NCBI GenBank assembly: GCA_020628635.1
Contig: JAHDEU010000139.1
Span: 1 to 6,272 of the forward strand
Length of the DNA stretch: 6,272 bases
Source of the DNA: Hellea sp.
GTDB taxonomy: Bacteria > Pseudomonadota > Alphaproteobacteria > Caulobacterales > Maricaulaceae
Direction: 5' to 3'
The translations under genes and the position numbers were made by a program. Positions 1-5,837 of the stretch are shown piece after piece. Within the stretch, counting starts at the first letter, position 1. Each line of letters starts with the position of its first letter. The notes beneath the pieces were generated by a model. It made no database searches, was not told where the DNA came from, and saw only the letters and a program-made list of their open reading frames with translations.

Positions 1-45
1 TCCGACCTTCGCTTCGCTCGGCCACCTCCCCTAAGAGGGGAGGAG
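1..45. repeat. Edge-cut intergenic repeat with a GC-rich hairpin
   Basis: The left edge holds a short sequence ending in a perfect 8-bp stem (25-32 with 36-43, CCTCCCCT/AGGGGAGG) around a 3-base AAG loop. Sequences of this form (a CG-rich lead-in followed by CACCTCCCC...GGGGAGG) are scattered through intergenic DNA of many sphingomonad genomes, so I call it a dispersed repeat. That family statement is from memory. It could also be the transcription terminator of a gene left of the window; only a short TTT follows, so a strong intrinsic terminator is not evident. Confidence 0.45.
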
Positions 46-132
46 TTTAGAAAGGTGATGCGTTACGATGATTGAATTCTCTTTGGACCGTCGAAGGGCC
101 ACGCCTTGCCAGGGATGACATATACAGCGATC

Positions 133-244
133 GCTCCCGGCCCTTGTGGCCGGGACCTTGCTCGTCATCGCTCGACGTTACGTCCGAACACGTCTTTGCC
201 TTTCCGGACCCACGAGAAAGGTCCCGGCCGCAAGGGCCGGGAGC
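133..244. repeat. Nested inverted repeat, REPIN/MITE-like
   Basis: A 33-bp arm at 133-165 is repeated in inverted orientation at 212-244. I count 31 of 33 positions complementary, with mismatches at 147 and 160 of the left arm. Each arm is also a hairpin by itself: 135-142 pairs with 148-155, and 222-229 pairs with 235-242, both with the 8-bp stem TCCCGGCC/GGCCGGGA and 5-base loops. The 46-base centre contains a further weak GTCCG/CGGAC pairing (182-186 with 205-209). Two small palindromes in inverted orientation about 110 bp apart is the architecture of REP pairs (BIME/REPIN), which are mobilised by a REP-associated tyrosine transposase elsewhere in a genome. No transposase is present in the window. 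An alternative is a large transcriptional attenuator in the leader of the downstream transporter gene. Confidence 0.7.
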
Positions 245-363
245 TGGTCTGCTTCTGCGCAACACAGCCCCGCGCCTTGCAATCCGGCCGTCCCCGGACT
301 ACCCGCCGCGCGTTCGCTTGCGCGCGCAACCTCGCGCGCATCACTCCAACGAGAACACCCGCC
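245..363 (+). other. Leader region upstream of the SulP gene
   Basis: This is the remaining non-coding DNA between the inverted repeat and the transporter start. It has no open frame of coding character. It holds a perfect 12-bp palindrome, TTGCGCGCGCAA, at 318-329, followed by another CGCGCG block at 333-338; this is an alternating purine-pyrimidine stretch. I could not identify a convincing -35/-10 pair. A weak purine patch (ACGAGAA, about 349-355) precedes the ATG at 364 and may serve as a poor ribosome binding site. Confidence 0.4.
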
Positions 364-2001
364 ATGATACGCACCGCCCTGTCGGATTTCGCCGACCGCA
401 TCAACATACCCGCACGCCGCCGCACGGGGCCGATGACGTTCACGCCCAACCGCATCAAGATCGAGGTGCTGGCAGGCCTGACGGTCGCGCTGGCGCTGGT
501 GCCCGAAGCCGTGGCCTTCGCGCTGGTCGCCGGTGTGGAGCCGCTGGTCGGGCTGTATGCGGCCTTCATCGTGGGGCTGATCACGGCGGTGTTTGGCGGG
601 CGGCCCGGCATGATTTCGGGCGCGACCGGCGCGCTGGCCGTGGTCATGGTCAGCCTGGTGGCAAGCCACGGCGTGGAATACCTGTTCGCGACCGTGGTGC
701 TGATGGGCGTGCTGCAGATCGCGGCGGGCGTGTTCCGGCTGGGCAAGTTCATCCGGCTGGTGCCGCACCCCGTCATGCTGGGTTTCGTCAACGGCCTCGC
801 CATCGTCATCGGCATGGCGCAGCTGTCGCAGTTCCAGACCGCGCCGCCGCCGCCGACCGATCATCCCGGCCCGTTCCACATCCTCAACGGCACATGGATG
901 GAGGGCTCGCAGCTCATCCTCATGCTGGGGCTGGTCGCGCTGACCATGTTCCTGATCTGGGTCACGCCAAAGATCACCAAGGCCGTCCCCGCCCCGCTGG
1001 CGGGCATCGGCATCGTGGCGGCGCTGGTCATCGGCTTCGGCATCGATGTGCGCACGGTGGGTGACATGAGCTCCATCGCGGGCGGCCTGCCGCCCTTTCA
1101 TGTGCCGGAAGTCCCGCTCAACTTCGAGACGCTGGAGATCATCGTGCCCTATGCCGTGATCCTCGCGGCCATCGGCCTGATCGAGAGCCTGCTGACGCTC
1201 AACCTCGTCGGCGAGATCGTGGAAGAACGCGGCGGCGCCTCGCAGGAATGCGTGGCCCAGGGCGTGGCCAATACGGTCACGGGTTTCTTCGGCGGCATGG
1301 GCGGTTGCGCCATGATCGGGCAGTCCATGATCAACATCAAGTCGGGCGCGCGCACGCGGCTGTCGGGCATCACGGCAGCGCTGTTCCTGCTGGCATTCAT
1401 CCTGTTCGGCTCTGGCCTGATCGAGCGCATCCCGCTGGCCGCGCTGGTCGGCGTGATGTTCATGGTCGTGATCGGCACATTCGCGTGGGAGTCGATCAAG
1501 ATCATGGCCCGCGTGCCCAGGATCGATGCCTTCGTCATCGTGCTCGTCACCGTGGTCACGGTCTGGCACGACCTGGCCGTAGCCGTCGTCGTCGGCGTCA
1601 TCGTGAGTGCGCTTGCCTATTCGTGGAACGCCTCGCGCCGCATCGATGCGAGGACGGAAACGATCGGCGACACCAAGGTCTACCGCCTGACCGGTCCCCT
1701 CTTCTTCGGCAGCGCGGAAGGCTTTGCCGAGCTGTTCGACATCAAGGGCGATCCGCAGAATGTCATCGTCGATTTCGACGACAGCCGCGTGGTGGACCAG
1801 TCCGCACTGCAAGCCATCGAGGCGCTGGCGGCGAAATACATGGCGGCGGGCAAGACGCTGCAGCTGCGCCACCTCACCCGCGACTGCCACGACCTGCTCT
1901 CCACGGCCGGACAGCTCATGGTCGATAGCGACGACGATCCGGAATACGGGCTGGCCGTGGATTACGGCGTCCGGCTGGGGCGGCTCGGTTCTGGCCACTG
2001 A
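364..2001 (+). CDS. SulP-family inorganic anion transporter with C-terminal STAS domain
   Basis: Polytopic inner-membrane transporter of the SulP (SLC26-like) family, 545 aa from this start. Members move sulfate, bicarbonate or other anions, often by proton or sodium symport; the substrate cannot be read here. Residues about 30-80 carry the family's first helices (VLAGLTVALALVPEAVAFAL, then GLYAAF and GGRPGMISGATGA). The block GGMGGCAMIGQSMINIKSGARTRLSG lies near residues 310-335, and hydrophobic helices continue to about residue 420. A cytoplasmic STAS domain occupies about 430-540, with VVDQSAL around D478/S480 matching the site that is a phosphorylatable serine in anti-sigma-factor antagonists. 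The compact size and the GGRPGMISGATGA segment resemble the short Bacillus YbaR-like branch. Start choice: the frame is open upstream to 106, but that part is repeat DNA. ATG 433 (MTFTPNRIKIE, 522 aa) is a serious alternative because typical homologues begin just before this segment. The product family is near certain; the start is not. Confidence 0.93.
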   Translation: MIRTALSDFADRINIPARRRTGPMTFTPNRIKIEVLAGLTVALALVPEAVAFALVAGVEPLVGLYAAFIVGLITAVFGGRPGMISGATGALAVVMVSLVASHGVEYLFATVVLMGVLQIAAGVFRLGKFIRLVPHPVMLGFVNGLAIVIGMAQLSQFQTAPPPPTDHPGPFHILNGTWMEGSQLILMLGLVALTMFLIWVTPKITKAVPAPLAGIGIVAALVIGFGIDVRTVGDMSSIAGGLPPFHVPEVPLNFETLEIIVPYAVILAAIGLIESLLTLNLVGEIVEERGGASQECVAQGVANTVTGFFGGMGGCAMIGQSMINIKSGARTRLSGITAALFLLAFILFGSGLIERIPLAALVGVMFMVVIGTFAWESIKIMARVPRIDAFVIVLVTVVTVWHDLAVAVVVGVIVSALAYSWNASRRIDARTETIGDTKVYRLTGPLFFGSAEGFAELFDIKGDPQNVIVDFDDSRVVDQSALQAIEALAAKYMAAGKTLQLRHLTRDCHDLLSTAGQLMVDSDDDPEYGLAVDYGVRLGRLGSGH

Positions 2002-2018
2002 CCGGCTTTCGCGCTAGG

Positions 2019-2044
2019 CGGAGGCTCCACAGCAGGAGTCTCCG
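2019..2044 (+). promoter_or_regulatory. Hairpin covering the hydrolase ribosome binding site
   Basis: Positions 2019-2028 (CGGAGGCTCC) pair with 2035-2044 (GGAGTCTCCG) over 10 base pairs, including one G-U pair, around a 6-base loop. The only good Shine-Dalgarno sequence for the downstream gene, AGGAG at 2034-2038, has its first base in the loop and the rest in the right arm, 8 bases before the ATG at 2047. The stem begins 17 bases after the transporter stop, has no T-run after it, and ends 2 bases before the ATG. The pairing is seen directly. A role in translational control is inferred; it may instead slow 3' decay of the transporter mRNA. Confidence 0.55.
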
Positions 2045-2046
2045 AA

Positions 2047-2943
2047 ATGTGCGATGAATATACCGAAGCCGACAACCAAGCCGTCTATGCCCGCGAGCTA
2101 ACGCGCCGGCGCTTCAGCCTCGTGGCGGGCGGCGCGGCCGTCGGTTCGGCCTTTGCGGGATGCGCGCCCGGCGAGACTCTGGCAAGCGAGCGCGGCGGAT
2201 CGGTGTCCGAGTCCGACGTCACCATCGCCACGCCGGACGGCGAGGCGGACGCCTTCTTCGCCCACCCGGACGGCCGCGCCACGGCCGCCGTGCTGATCTG
2301 GCCCGACATTCTCGGCCTGCGCCCGGCTTTCAAGATGATGGCCAAGCGGCTGGCGGGCGACGGCTATGCGGCGCTGGTCGTGAACCCATACTACCGGCAG
2401 GCACAGGCCCCGCTGGTCGAAGTCGGCGACAGCTTTTCGGACCCCGATGTGCGCGCCAAGATCATTCCCTATGCACGCGCGCTGAACCAGGACACCAACC
2501 GCACGGATGCCCGCGCCTTCATCGACTGGCTGGACGAACAGCCGGCCGTGGACACGTCGCGCGGCGTCGGCACGATGGGCTATTGCATGGGCGGGCCGAT
2601 GACATTCGTCACCGCCCACGAACGCGCGGACCGGGTGCGCGCGGGCGGCAGCTATCACGGCGGCGGCCTCGTCACCGGCGCGCCCACCAGCCCGCACCGG
2701 CTGGTCGGTGCGATGCGGGCCGACTTCCTCGTCGCCATTGCGGAAAACGACCACGAGAAAGCCCCGCAGGTCGAGGGCGTGCTGCGCGAGACTTTCGCGA
2801 AAACGGACAACACGGCCGAGATCGAAGTCTATGCCGGCACCAAGCACGGCTGGTGCCCGCCCGACAGCCGCGTCTATGACGAAGCCCAAGCCGACAAGGC
2901 ATGGGCGCGGACGCTCGCGCTGTTCGAGACGGCGCTGGCTTAG
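2047..2943 (+). CDS. Exported dienelactone hydrolase family protein
   Basis: Alpha/beta-hydrolase of the dienelactone hydrolase family, 298 aa. The classical enzyme hydrolyses dienelactones in chlorocatechol breakdown, but exported relatives are mostly of unknown substrate. The family's Cys-Asp-His triad is visible: C180 in the nucleophile elbow GTMGYCMGGPM, D235 in AENDHEKAP, and H267 in GTKHGWCPPDSRVY. The N-terminus carries a twin-arginine motif, TRRRFSL at residues 19-25, then a short hydrophobic stretch ending in FAGC with C39. This suggests Tat export of a folded protein and possibly lipid attachment at C39, although the lipobox has F where L is usual. The mature domain starts near residue 50. 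The ATG is supported by AGGAG at 2034-2038. The gene follows the transporter by 45 bases on the same strand and may share its transcript. Its stop overlaps that of the convergent PLP-enzyme gene. The exact substrate is unknown. Confidence 0.92.
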   Translation: MCDEYTEADNQAVYARELTRRRFSLVAGGAAVGSAFAGCAPGETLASERGGSVSESDVTIATPDGEADAFFAHPDGRATAAVLIWPDILGLRPAFKMMAKRLAGDGYAALVVNPYYRQAQAPLVEVGDSFSDPDVRAKIIPYARALNQDTNRTDARAFIDWLDEQPAVDTSRGVGTMGYCMGGPMTFVTAHERADRVRAGGSYHGGGLVTGAPTSPHRLVGAMRADFLVAIAENDHEKAPQVEGVLRETFAKTDNTAEIEVYAGTKHGWCPPDSRVYDEAQADKAWARTLALFETALA

Positions 2944-4109
2944 AGCCCGTCCACGGCCTCCACGAAGCGCTCCACCTCCGCTTCCGTGTTGAAGGCATGG
3001 AGGCTCGCGCGGATGAGGTCGGGCAGGCCGCGCTCTTCTGCGTCCAGCAGAGCCCAGTCGCGCGGCACGACCGACACGTTGATGTCCTGGGCGCGCAGGG
3101 CCGCCTTGGCCTCGCCCACATCGACGCCCGCCTTGGACAGCGTCACGATGGCGGAGCGCTGCTCGCCCGGATCGTGGACCTCCACGCCGCGCAGGCCTTC
3201 GAGCTGGTCGCGCAGATTTGCCGCCAGCGGCTGCACCCGCGCCGCGATGTTCTCCAACCCGGTGTCCATCGCGTAGCGGGCGGCGCGGCCCAGCGCGATC
3301 TGGCCCGCCACATTGCGCTCCCACGCTTCGAACCGGCGCGCGCCGGGCGCGAGGCGGTAGCGGTCCTGGCCCAGCCATTCGGCGCTTTCCAGGTCCACGA
3401 CATGCGGCTCGATGCGCTCGGCCAGTTCGCGGCGCATGTAGAGAAAGCCCGTCCCGCGCGGTCCCCTCAGGAACTTGCGCCCCGTCCCCGTCAGTGCGTC
3501 GCAGCCAATCGCGCGCACATCGAGCGGCATCTGCCCCGCCGACTGGCAGGCATCGAGCAGGTAGAGCAGATCGTGCTCGCGCGCGAAACGGCCCACGGCC
3601 TCGGCGGGCTGGATCAGGCCGGACTGGCTCGGGCAATGGGTCAGCAGGACCAGCTTGGTGCGCTCCCGGACCAGCCCCGGCATGGCGGAAACATCGATCT
3701 GACCATGTTCGTCAGACGGCACGAAGTCGATGCCGAGCCCACGCCGTCGCGCCGTTTGCAGCAGCGCCAGATAGTTGCTCGAATAGGTCGAGCGGTGCAC
3801 CATGACCCGGTCGCCCGGCACCAGCGGCAGCGAATAGAAAGCCGCGTCCCACGCCTTGGTCGCGCTCTCCATGAAGGCGATCTCTTCCGCCTCCGCGTTC
3901 AAAAGCTCGGCAAAGGCGGTGTAGAATCCGAACATCGCTTCCGCCGCATCCGCCTGCGCCTCATAGCCGCCCACGGCCTGCTCCCGCGCCAGATGCTCCA
4001 CCATCGCTGCATAGACCGGCGCCGGCATGAGCGACGCGCCCGCATTGTTGAAATGCAGGAGATCTTCGCATGCAGGCGTGTCGGCGCGCAGGGTGGTGAC
4101 GTCGATCAT
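2940..4109 (-). CDS. Aminotransferase class V-fold PLP-dependent enzyme
   Basis: Fold-type I PLP enzyme of the aminotransferase class V / cysteine desulfurase superfamily, 389 aa, full length for the family and probably cytoplasmic. Visible features are an N-terminal substrate loop (HFNNAGASLMP, 19-29), a GGYEA segment (47-51), H158, the cofactor-binding D186 and Q189 in LLDACQSAGQ, and K212 in TGTGRKFLRGPRGTGFLY as the PLP Schiff-base lysine. I see no cysteine in the C-terminal region where true desulfurases carry the catalytic Cys loop, so a NifS/IscS role is unlikely. The GGY-type N-terminus recalls EgtE-like C-S lyases and isopenicillin-N-epimerase-like proteins, but no substrate can be assigned. 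The ATG overlaps the stop of the upstream membrane-protein gene (ATGA, 4106-4109). A GGAG motif (4118-4121 on the opposite strand) lies 8 bases before it, so translation can couple or reinitiate. It is the last gene of the - strand operon. Confidence 0.9.
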   Translation of the reverse strand: MIDVTTLRADTPACEDLLHFNNAGASLMPAPVYAAMVEHLAREQAVGGYEAQADAAEAMFGFYTAFAELLNAEAEEIAFMESATKAWDAAFYSLPLVPGDRVMVHRSTYSSNYLALLQTARRRGLGIDFVPSDEHGQIDVSAMPGLVRERTKLVLLTHCPSQSGLIQPAEAVGRFAREHDLLYLLDACQSAGQMPLDVRAIGCDALTGTGRKFLRGPRGTGFLYMRRELAERIEPHVVDLESAEWLGQDRYRLAPGARRFEAWERNVAGQIALGRAARYAMDTGLENIAARVQPLAANLRDQLEGLRGVEVHDPGEQRSAIVTLSKAGVDVGEAKAALRAQDINVSVVPRDWALLDAEERGLPDLIRASLHAFNTEAEVERFVEAVDGL

Positions 4110-4612
4110 GGTTCATGCTCCGTCTTGGCGAGCGTGGTGCGCATGAATTCATCCAGCGCGGTTTCATGGGTCAGGTCATCGTCGGTGTAGAACAGCCACG
4201 AAACCCCAATGCCGACCCACCATGGCAGGCCCAGCGTGAGCAGGCTGCCGAAGAACATGATCAGAATGGCCGCATAGGCCGACTCCACGAATGTCCAGAT
4301 CATGGAGCCCGCGCCGTCCCATGTCGCGGGTTCCAGCAGAGCGAACACAAAGGTCGACAGGCCCAGCGCGACGAAACTGAAGAAGACGACGCACAGGCCG
4401 GCAAGGGTCATGTCCGCACGGCTCCGAGGCGCGGATGGGAAGACCCATGCCGCAATGGCTGCCGGAATGAAGCCCACGAGCCAGCCCCAGGACACGCCGC
4501 TCCACACGCCGAAAGCCAGAGCGAACGCGCTGGAACACACATAGGCGGCTGCCGCGTAGGTCCATCGGTTCTGGACGCGGACGGGCAGGCGCAGGGACAG
4601 GCGCAGCCTCAT
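4106..4612 (-). CDS. Small four-helix membrane protein, paralogue of its upstream neighbour
   Basis: Hypothetical integral membrane protein of 168 aa; I do not recognise a named family. A basic N-terminus (MRLRLSLRLPVRVQNRW) is followed by hydrophobic segments at about 18-36, 40-58, 68-92 and 109-141, the last perhaps two helices. An acidic and polar tail (YTDDDLTHETALDEFMRTTLAKTEHEP) probably faces the cytoplasm. It shares the N-terminal LRLPVR.Q.RW.YA pattern and the C-terminal FGS..TLG.P....G...S.LF pattern with the next upstream protein, so the two arose by tandem duplication. The start overlaps the upstream gene's stop by ATGA (4609-4612), and its own stop overlaps the PLP-enzyme start in the same way. 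No catalytic motif is visible. It could be a membrane partner of the PLP enzyme, but that is inferred only from coupling. Confidence 0.82.
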   Translation of the reverse strand: MRLRLSLRLPVRVQNRWTYAAAAYVCSSAFALAFGVWSGVSWGWLVGFIPAAIAAWVFPSAPRSRADMTLAGLCVVFFSFVALGLSTFVFALLEPATWDGAGSMIWTFVESAYAAILIMFFGSLLTLGLPWWVGIGVSWLFYTDDDLTHETALDEFMRTTLAKTEHEP

Positions 4613-5049
4613 GCCGCGTCATCCACGAACAGCGCGGACAGGGCCATCGCGACCAGATAGGGTATGCCCAGCGTCATGGTCGAGCCGAATACCGCCGTCA
4701 GGACGACGGCGAAGGGTAGCTGTATCAGTTCCCGGCGAGCCACCTCTGCACCCTGCGCTGCAACCACTTCCCAGAGCGAGCCCGCAAAACCGGCCAACGC
4801 CAGGGCGAGCAGCACGGACAACACCCCCGCCGTGACCATGCGCTCCAGGGAACGTGCCCCCCACGGCCAGCAAAGCGCAGCCGCCGGGGCCGCAATCGAC
4901 CCCAACAGCGCGAAGAATGCCAGGCCCGAGACATCCGCCTCACCGGGGAAAACTTGATAAGTCGTCAACGCAAATACCGCGCCGGAGATACCCGACACGG
5001 CCGCATAGCCCCAGCGGGTCTGGAGGCGGACGGGCAGGCGCAGCGTCAC
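4609..5049 (-). CDS. Small membrane protein with GTG start, tandem paralogue
   Basis: Hypothetical integral membrane protein of 146 aa and unknown function, first gene of the coupled three-gene unit. The N-terminus MTLRLPVRLQTRWGYA matches that of the downstream paralogue, which supports the GTG at 5049 as the true start even though no clear ribosome binding site precedes it. Hydrophobic segments lie at about 14-33, 40-60, 70-92 and 110-141. The conserved FGSTMTLGIP starts at residue 121, the same position as FGSLLTLGLP in the paralogue. It lacks the paralogue's acidic C-terminal tail and ends in FVDDAA. An identical 18-base stretch occurs near both starts (4577-4594 and 5026-5043), a DNA-level trace of the duplication. 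The 61-base gap to the toxin gene upstream leaves open whether it is read from the vapBC promoter or its own. Confidence 0.8.
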   Translation of the reverse strand: MTLRLPVRLQTRWGYAAVSGISGAVFALTTYQVFPGEADVSGLAFFALLGSIAAPAAALCWPWGARSLERMVTAGVLSVLLALALAGFAGSLWEVVAAQGAEVARRELIQLPFAVVLTAVFGSTMTLGIPYLVAMALSALFVDDAA

Positions 5050-5110
5050 GTTTCTGCCCGGCCTTCGCAGGCATGTGGGACGGCGCGAAAGGCGGCTCTG
5101 CCCACTATCC
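5050..5110 (-). other. Gap between toxin gene and membrane-protein operon, with possible REP remnant
   Basis: On the - strand this gap carries the sequence ATGCCTGCGAAGGCCGGGCA, which forms a small GCCT/AGGC hairpin. It resembles a decayed copy of the ATGCCCGCGAAGGCGGGCAT-type palindromic repeat common in alphaproteobacterial intergenic DNA (family statement from memory). The GTG start of the downstream gene lies only 8 bases beyond it. No convincing promoter or T-rich terminator is visible. Confidence 0.35.
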
Positions 5111-5500
5111 TCATCGGATCAGCTCAATGGGAAGGGAAAGTGTCTTGCTCAAGGGCAGCCATGCCTTGTCCGCCGTCACGACAATGGCATCGTCAAACAG
5201 TGCCTGTGCCACGCAGACGCGGTCGCCGATGGAGAGTCCGTGGTCTCTGGTATATGGAATCAACTCCCCGGCGATTTCGGCGACATCTTTGCGGAAGTCG
5301 ACGACTGGCAGGGGAAAATTCGATTTCAAGGCCTCGATCCTGTGTGCGGTAGCGTCCTCGCGAGCCAGCCGCGCGATGACTTCGGAATAATTCACGACAC
5401 TCATCGCGCCGCCTTCGATATAGGATTCGAATTGGTCTCCGCCCGGCTCGTCGAAAAGATAGGCGAGCATGACGGAGCTATCGATCATGTAGCCCGGCAT
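5111..5500 (-). CDS. PIN-domain toxin of a VapBC system
   Basis: Putative ribonuclease toxin of the VapC type, 129 aa, a usual size for this family. The four acidic PIN-domain positions that bind the catalytic metal are all visible: D7 in MIDSSVMLAYLFDEPG, E40 in VVNYSEVIARL, D93 in LSIGDRVCVAQAL, and D111 in VVTADKAW. The active site therefore looks intact. VapC toxins cleave RNAs such as initiator tRNA or rRNA when the antitoxin is degraded; the target here cannot be told. It lies 6 bases downstream of the antitoxin gene in the usual antitoxin-first order and must be co-transcribed with it. ATG 5488 (MIDSSV) is an equally plausible start and gives the more typical VapC N-terminus; no strong ribosome binding site decides between them. 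Confidence 0.92.
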   Translation of the reverse strand: MPGYMIDSSVMLAYLFDEPGGDQFESYIEGGAMSVVNYSEVIARLAREDATAHRIEALKSNFPLPVVDFRKDVAEIAGELIPYTRDHGLSIGDRVCVAQALFDDAIVVTADKAWLPLSKTLSLPIELIR

Positions 5501-5506
5501 TGGTGT

Positions 5507-5776
5507 CTAGCCTGCCATCTCGGCCCTTGCGGCCTCGCGTCGGCTTTCGATCAATTCTTCGACCGCGGAGCGCCCCTCGCTTTTCAGTCTCGCCGCGTCG
5601 TCGGCGAAGAGCGACTTCAGACGGCGTGCCTTTTGCAGCGGTGTTTCTATAACCGCCTGACCGCCCTTGACCGTCAGCGTGACGGTCTGCGCGCCCTGCC
5701 CCAAGCCGATCGCGTCGCGAACAGCCTTGGGCAACAGGATGCGACCATTGTCGCTGACTTTGAGCTGGACTTCCAT
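5507..5776 (-). CDS. AbrB/SpoVT-type antitoxin of the VapBC system
   Basis: DNA-binding antitoxin of 89 aa. Residues 1-46 form a swapped-hairpin AbrB/MazE-like domain, recognised by MEVQLKVSDNGRILLPKAVRDAIGL followed by VTLTVKGGQAVIETP. The remaining half is charged and helical (ARRLKSLFADDAARLKSEGRSAVEELIESRREAARAE), as expected for the part that wraps the toxin. It should neutralise the PIN toxin encoded 6 bases downstream and, alone or with the toxin, repress its own promoter. A perfect palindrome 11-33 bases upstream of the start is the likely operator. No Shine-Dalgarno sequence precedes the ATG, and the promoter spacing suggests a leaderless or nearly leaderless mRNA. Confidence 0.9.
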   Translation of the reverse strand: MEVQLKVSDNGRILLPKAVRDAIGLGQGAQTVTLTVKGGQAVIETPLQKARRLKSLFADDAARLKSEGRSAVEELIESRREAARAEMAG

Positions 5777-5810
5777 GCGTTCAAAATGACAGAAATCGCA
5801 TTTCTGTCAA
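5777..5810 (-). promoter_or_regulatory. vapBC promoter with palindromic operator
   Basis: Read on the - strand, a perfect -35 hexamer TTGACA (5810-5805) is followed, after 16-17 bases, by a weak -10 such as CATTTT near 5788-5783. The spacer is filled by a perfect palindrome with 10-bp arms, TGACAGAAAT and ATTTCTGTCA (5787-5796 and 5800-5809), around three bases. The palindrome shares five bases with the -35 element and reaches into the -10 region, so bound VapB or VapBC would block RNA polymerase. The stretch is markedly more AT-rich than its surroundings. The palindrome and -35 are seen directly; the -10 and the regulation are inferred. Confidence 0.75.
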
Positions 5811-5837
5811 TCTTTCGAATTCTGGCTAGCCGGTCGG

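Noticed and set aside
106..363. In-frame upstream extension of the SulP gene (ATG at 106)
   Set aside because: It would translate both arms of the inverted repeat; the resulting sequence is low-complexity and Pro/Arg-rich, unlike any SulP N-terminus.
844..855. Four CCG repeats (Pro161-Pro164) in the SulP gene as a microsatellite or ribosome stall site
   Set aside because: Four codons in a Pro-rich loop are ordinary for a GC-rich genome; a stall relieved by EF-P is possible but unsupported.
178..1998. 606-codon open frame antisense to the SulP gene
   Set aside because: It is a shadow of high-GC codon bias: the protein is His/Asp/Arg/Gln-rich with no domain pattern, while the + strand frame is a clear transporter.
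2098..3636. 512-codon - strand open frame across the hydrolase and PLP-enzyme genes
   Set aside because: Arg/Ala/Gly-rich composition without motifs; it overlaps two confidently identified genes in other frames.
2901..4190. 429-codon + strand open frame antisense to the PLP enzyme
   Set aside because: The same GC-bias shadow. The - strand frame has intact PLP-binding residues and operon overlaps.
5111..5776. vapBC as a recently inserted mobile module
   Set aside because: No direct repeats, integrase or transposase flank it, and the coding composition is only slightly less GC-rich than the neighbours.
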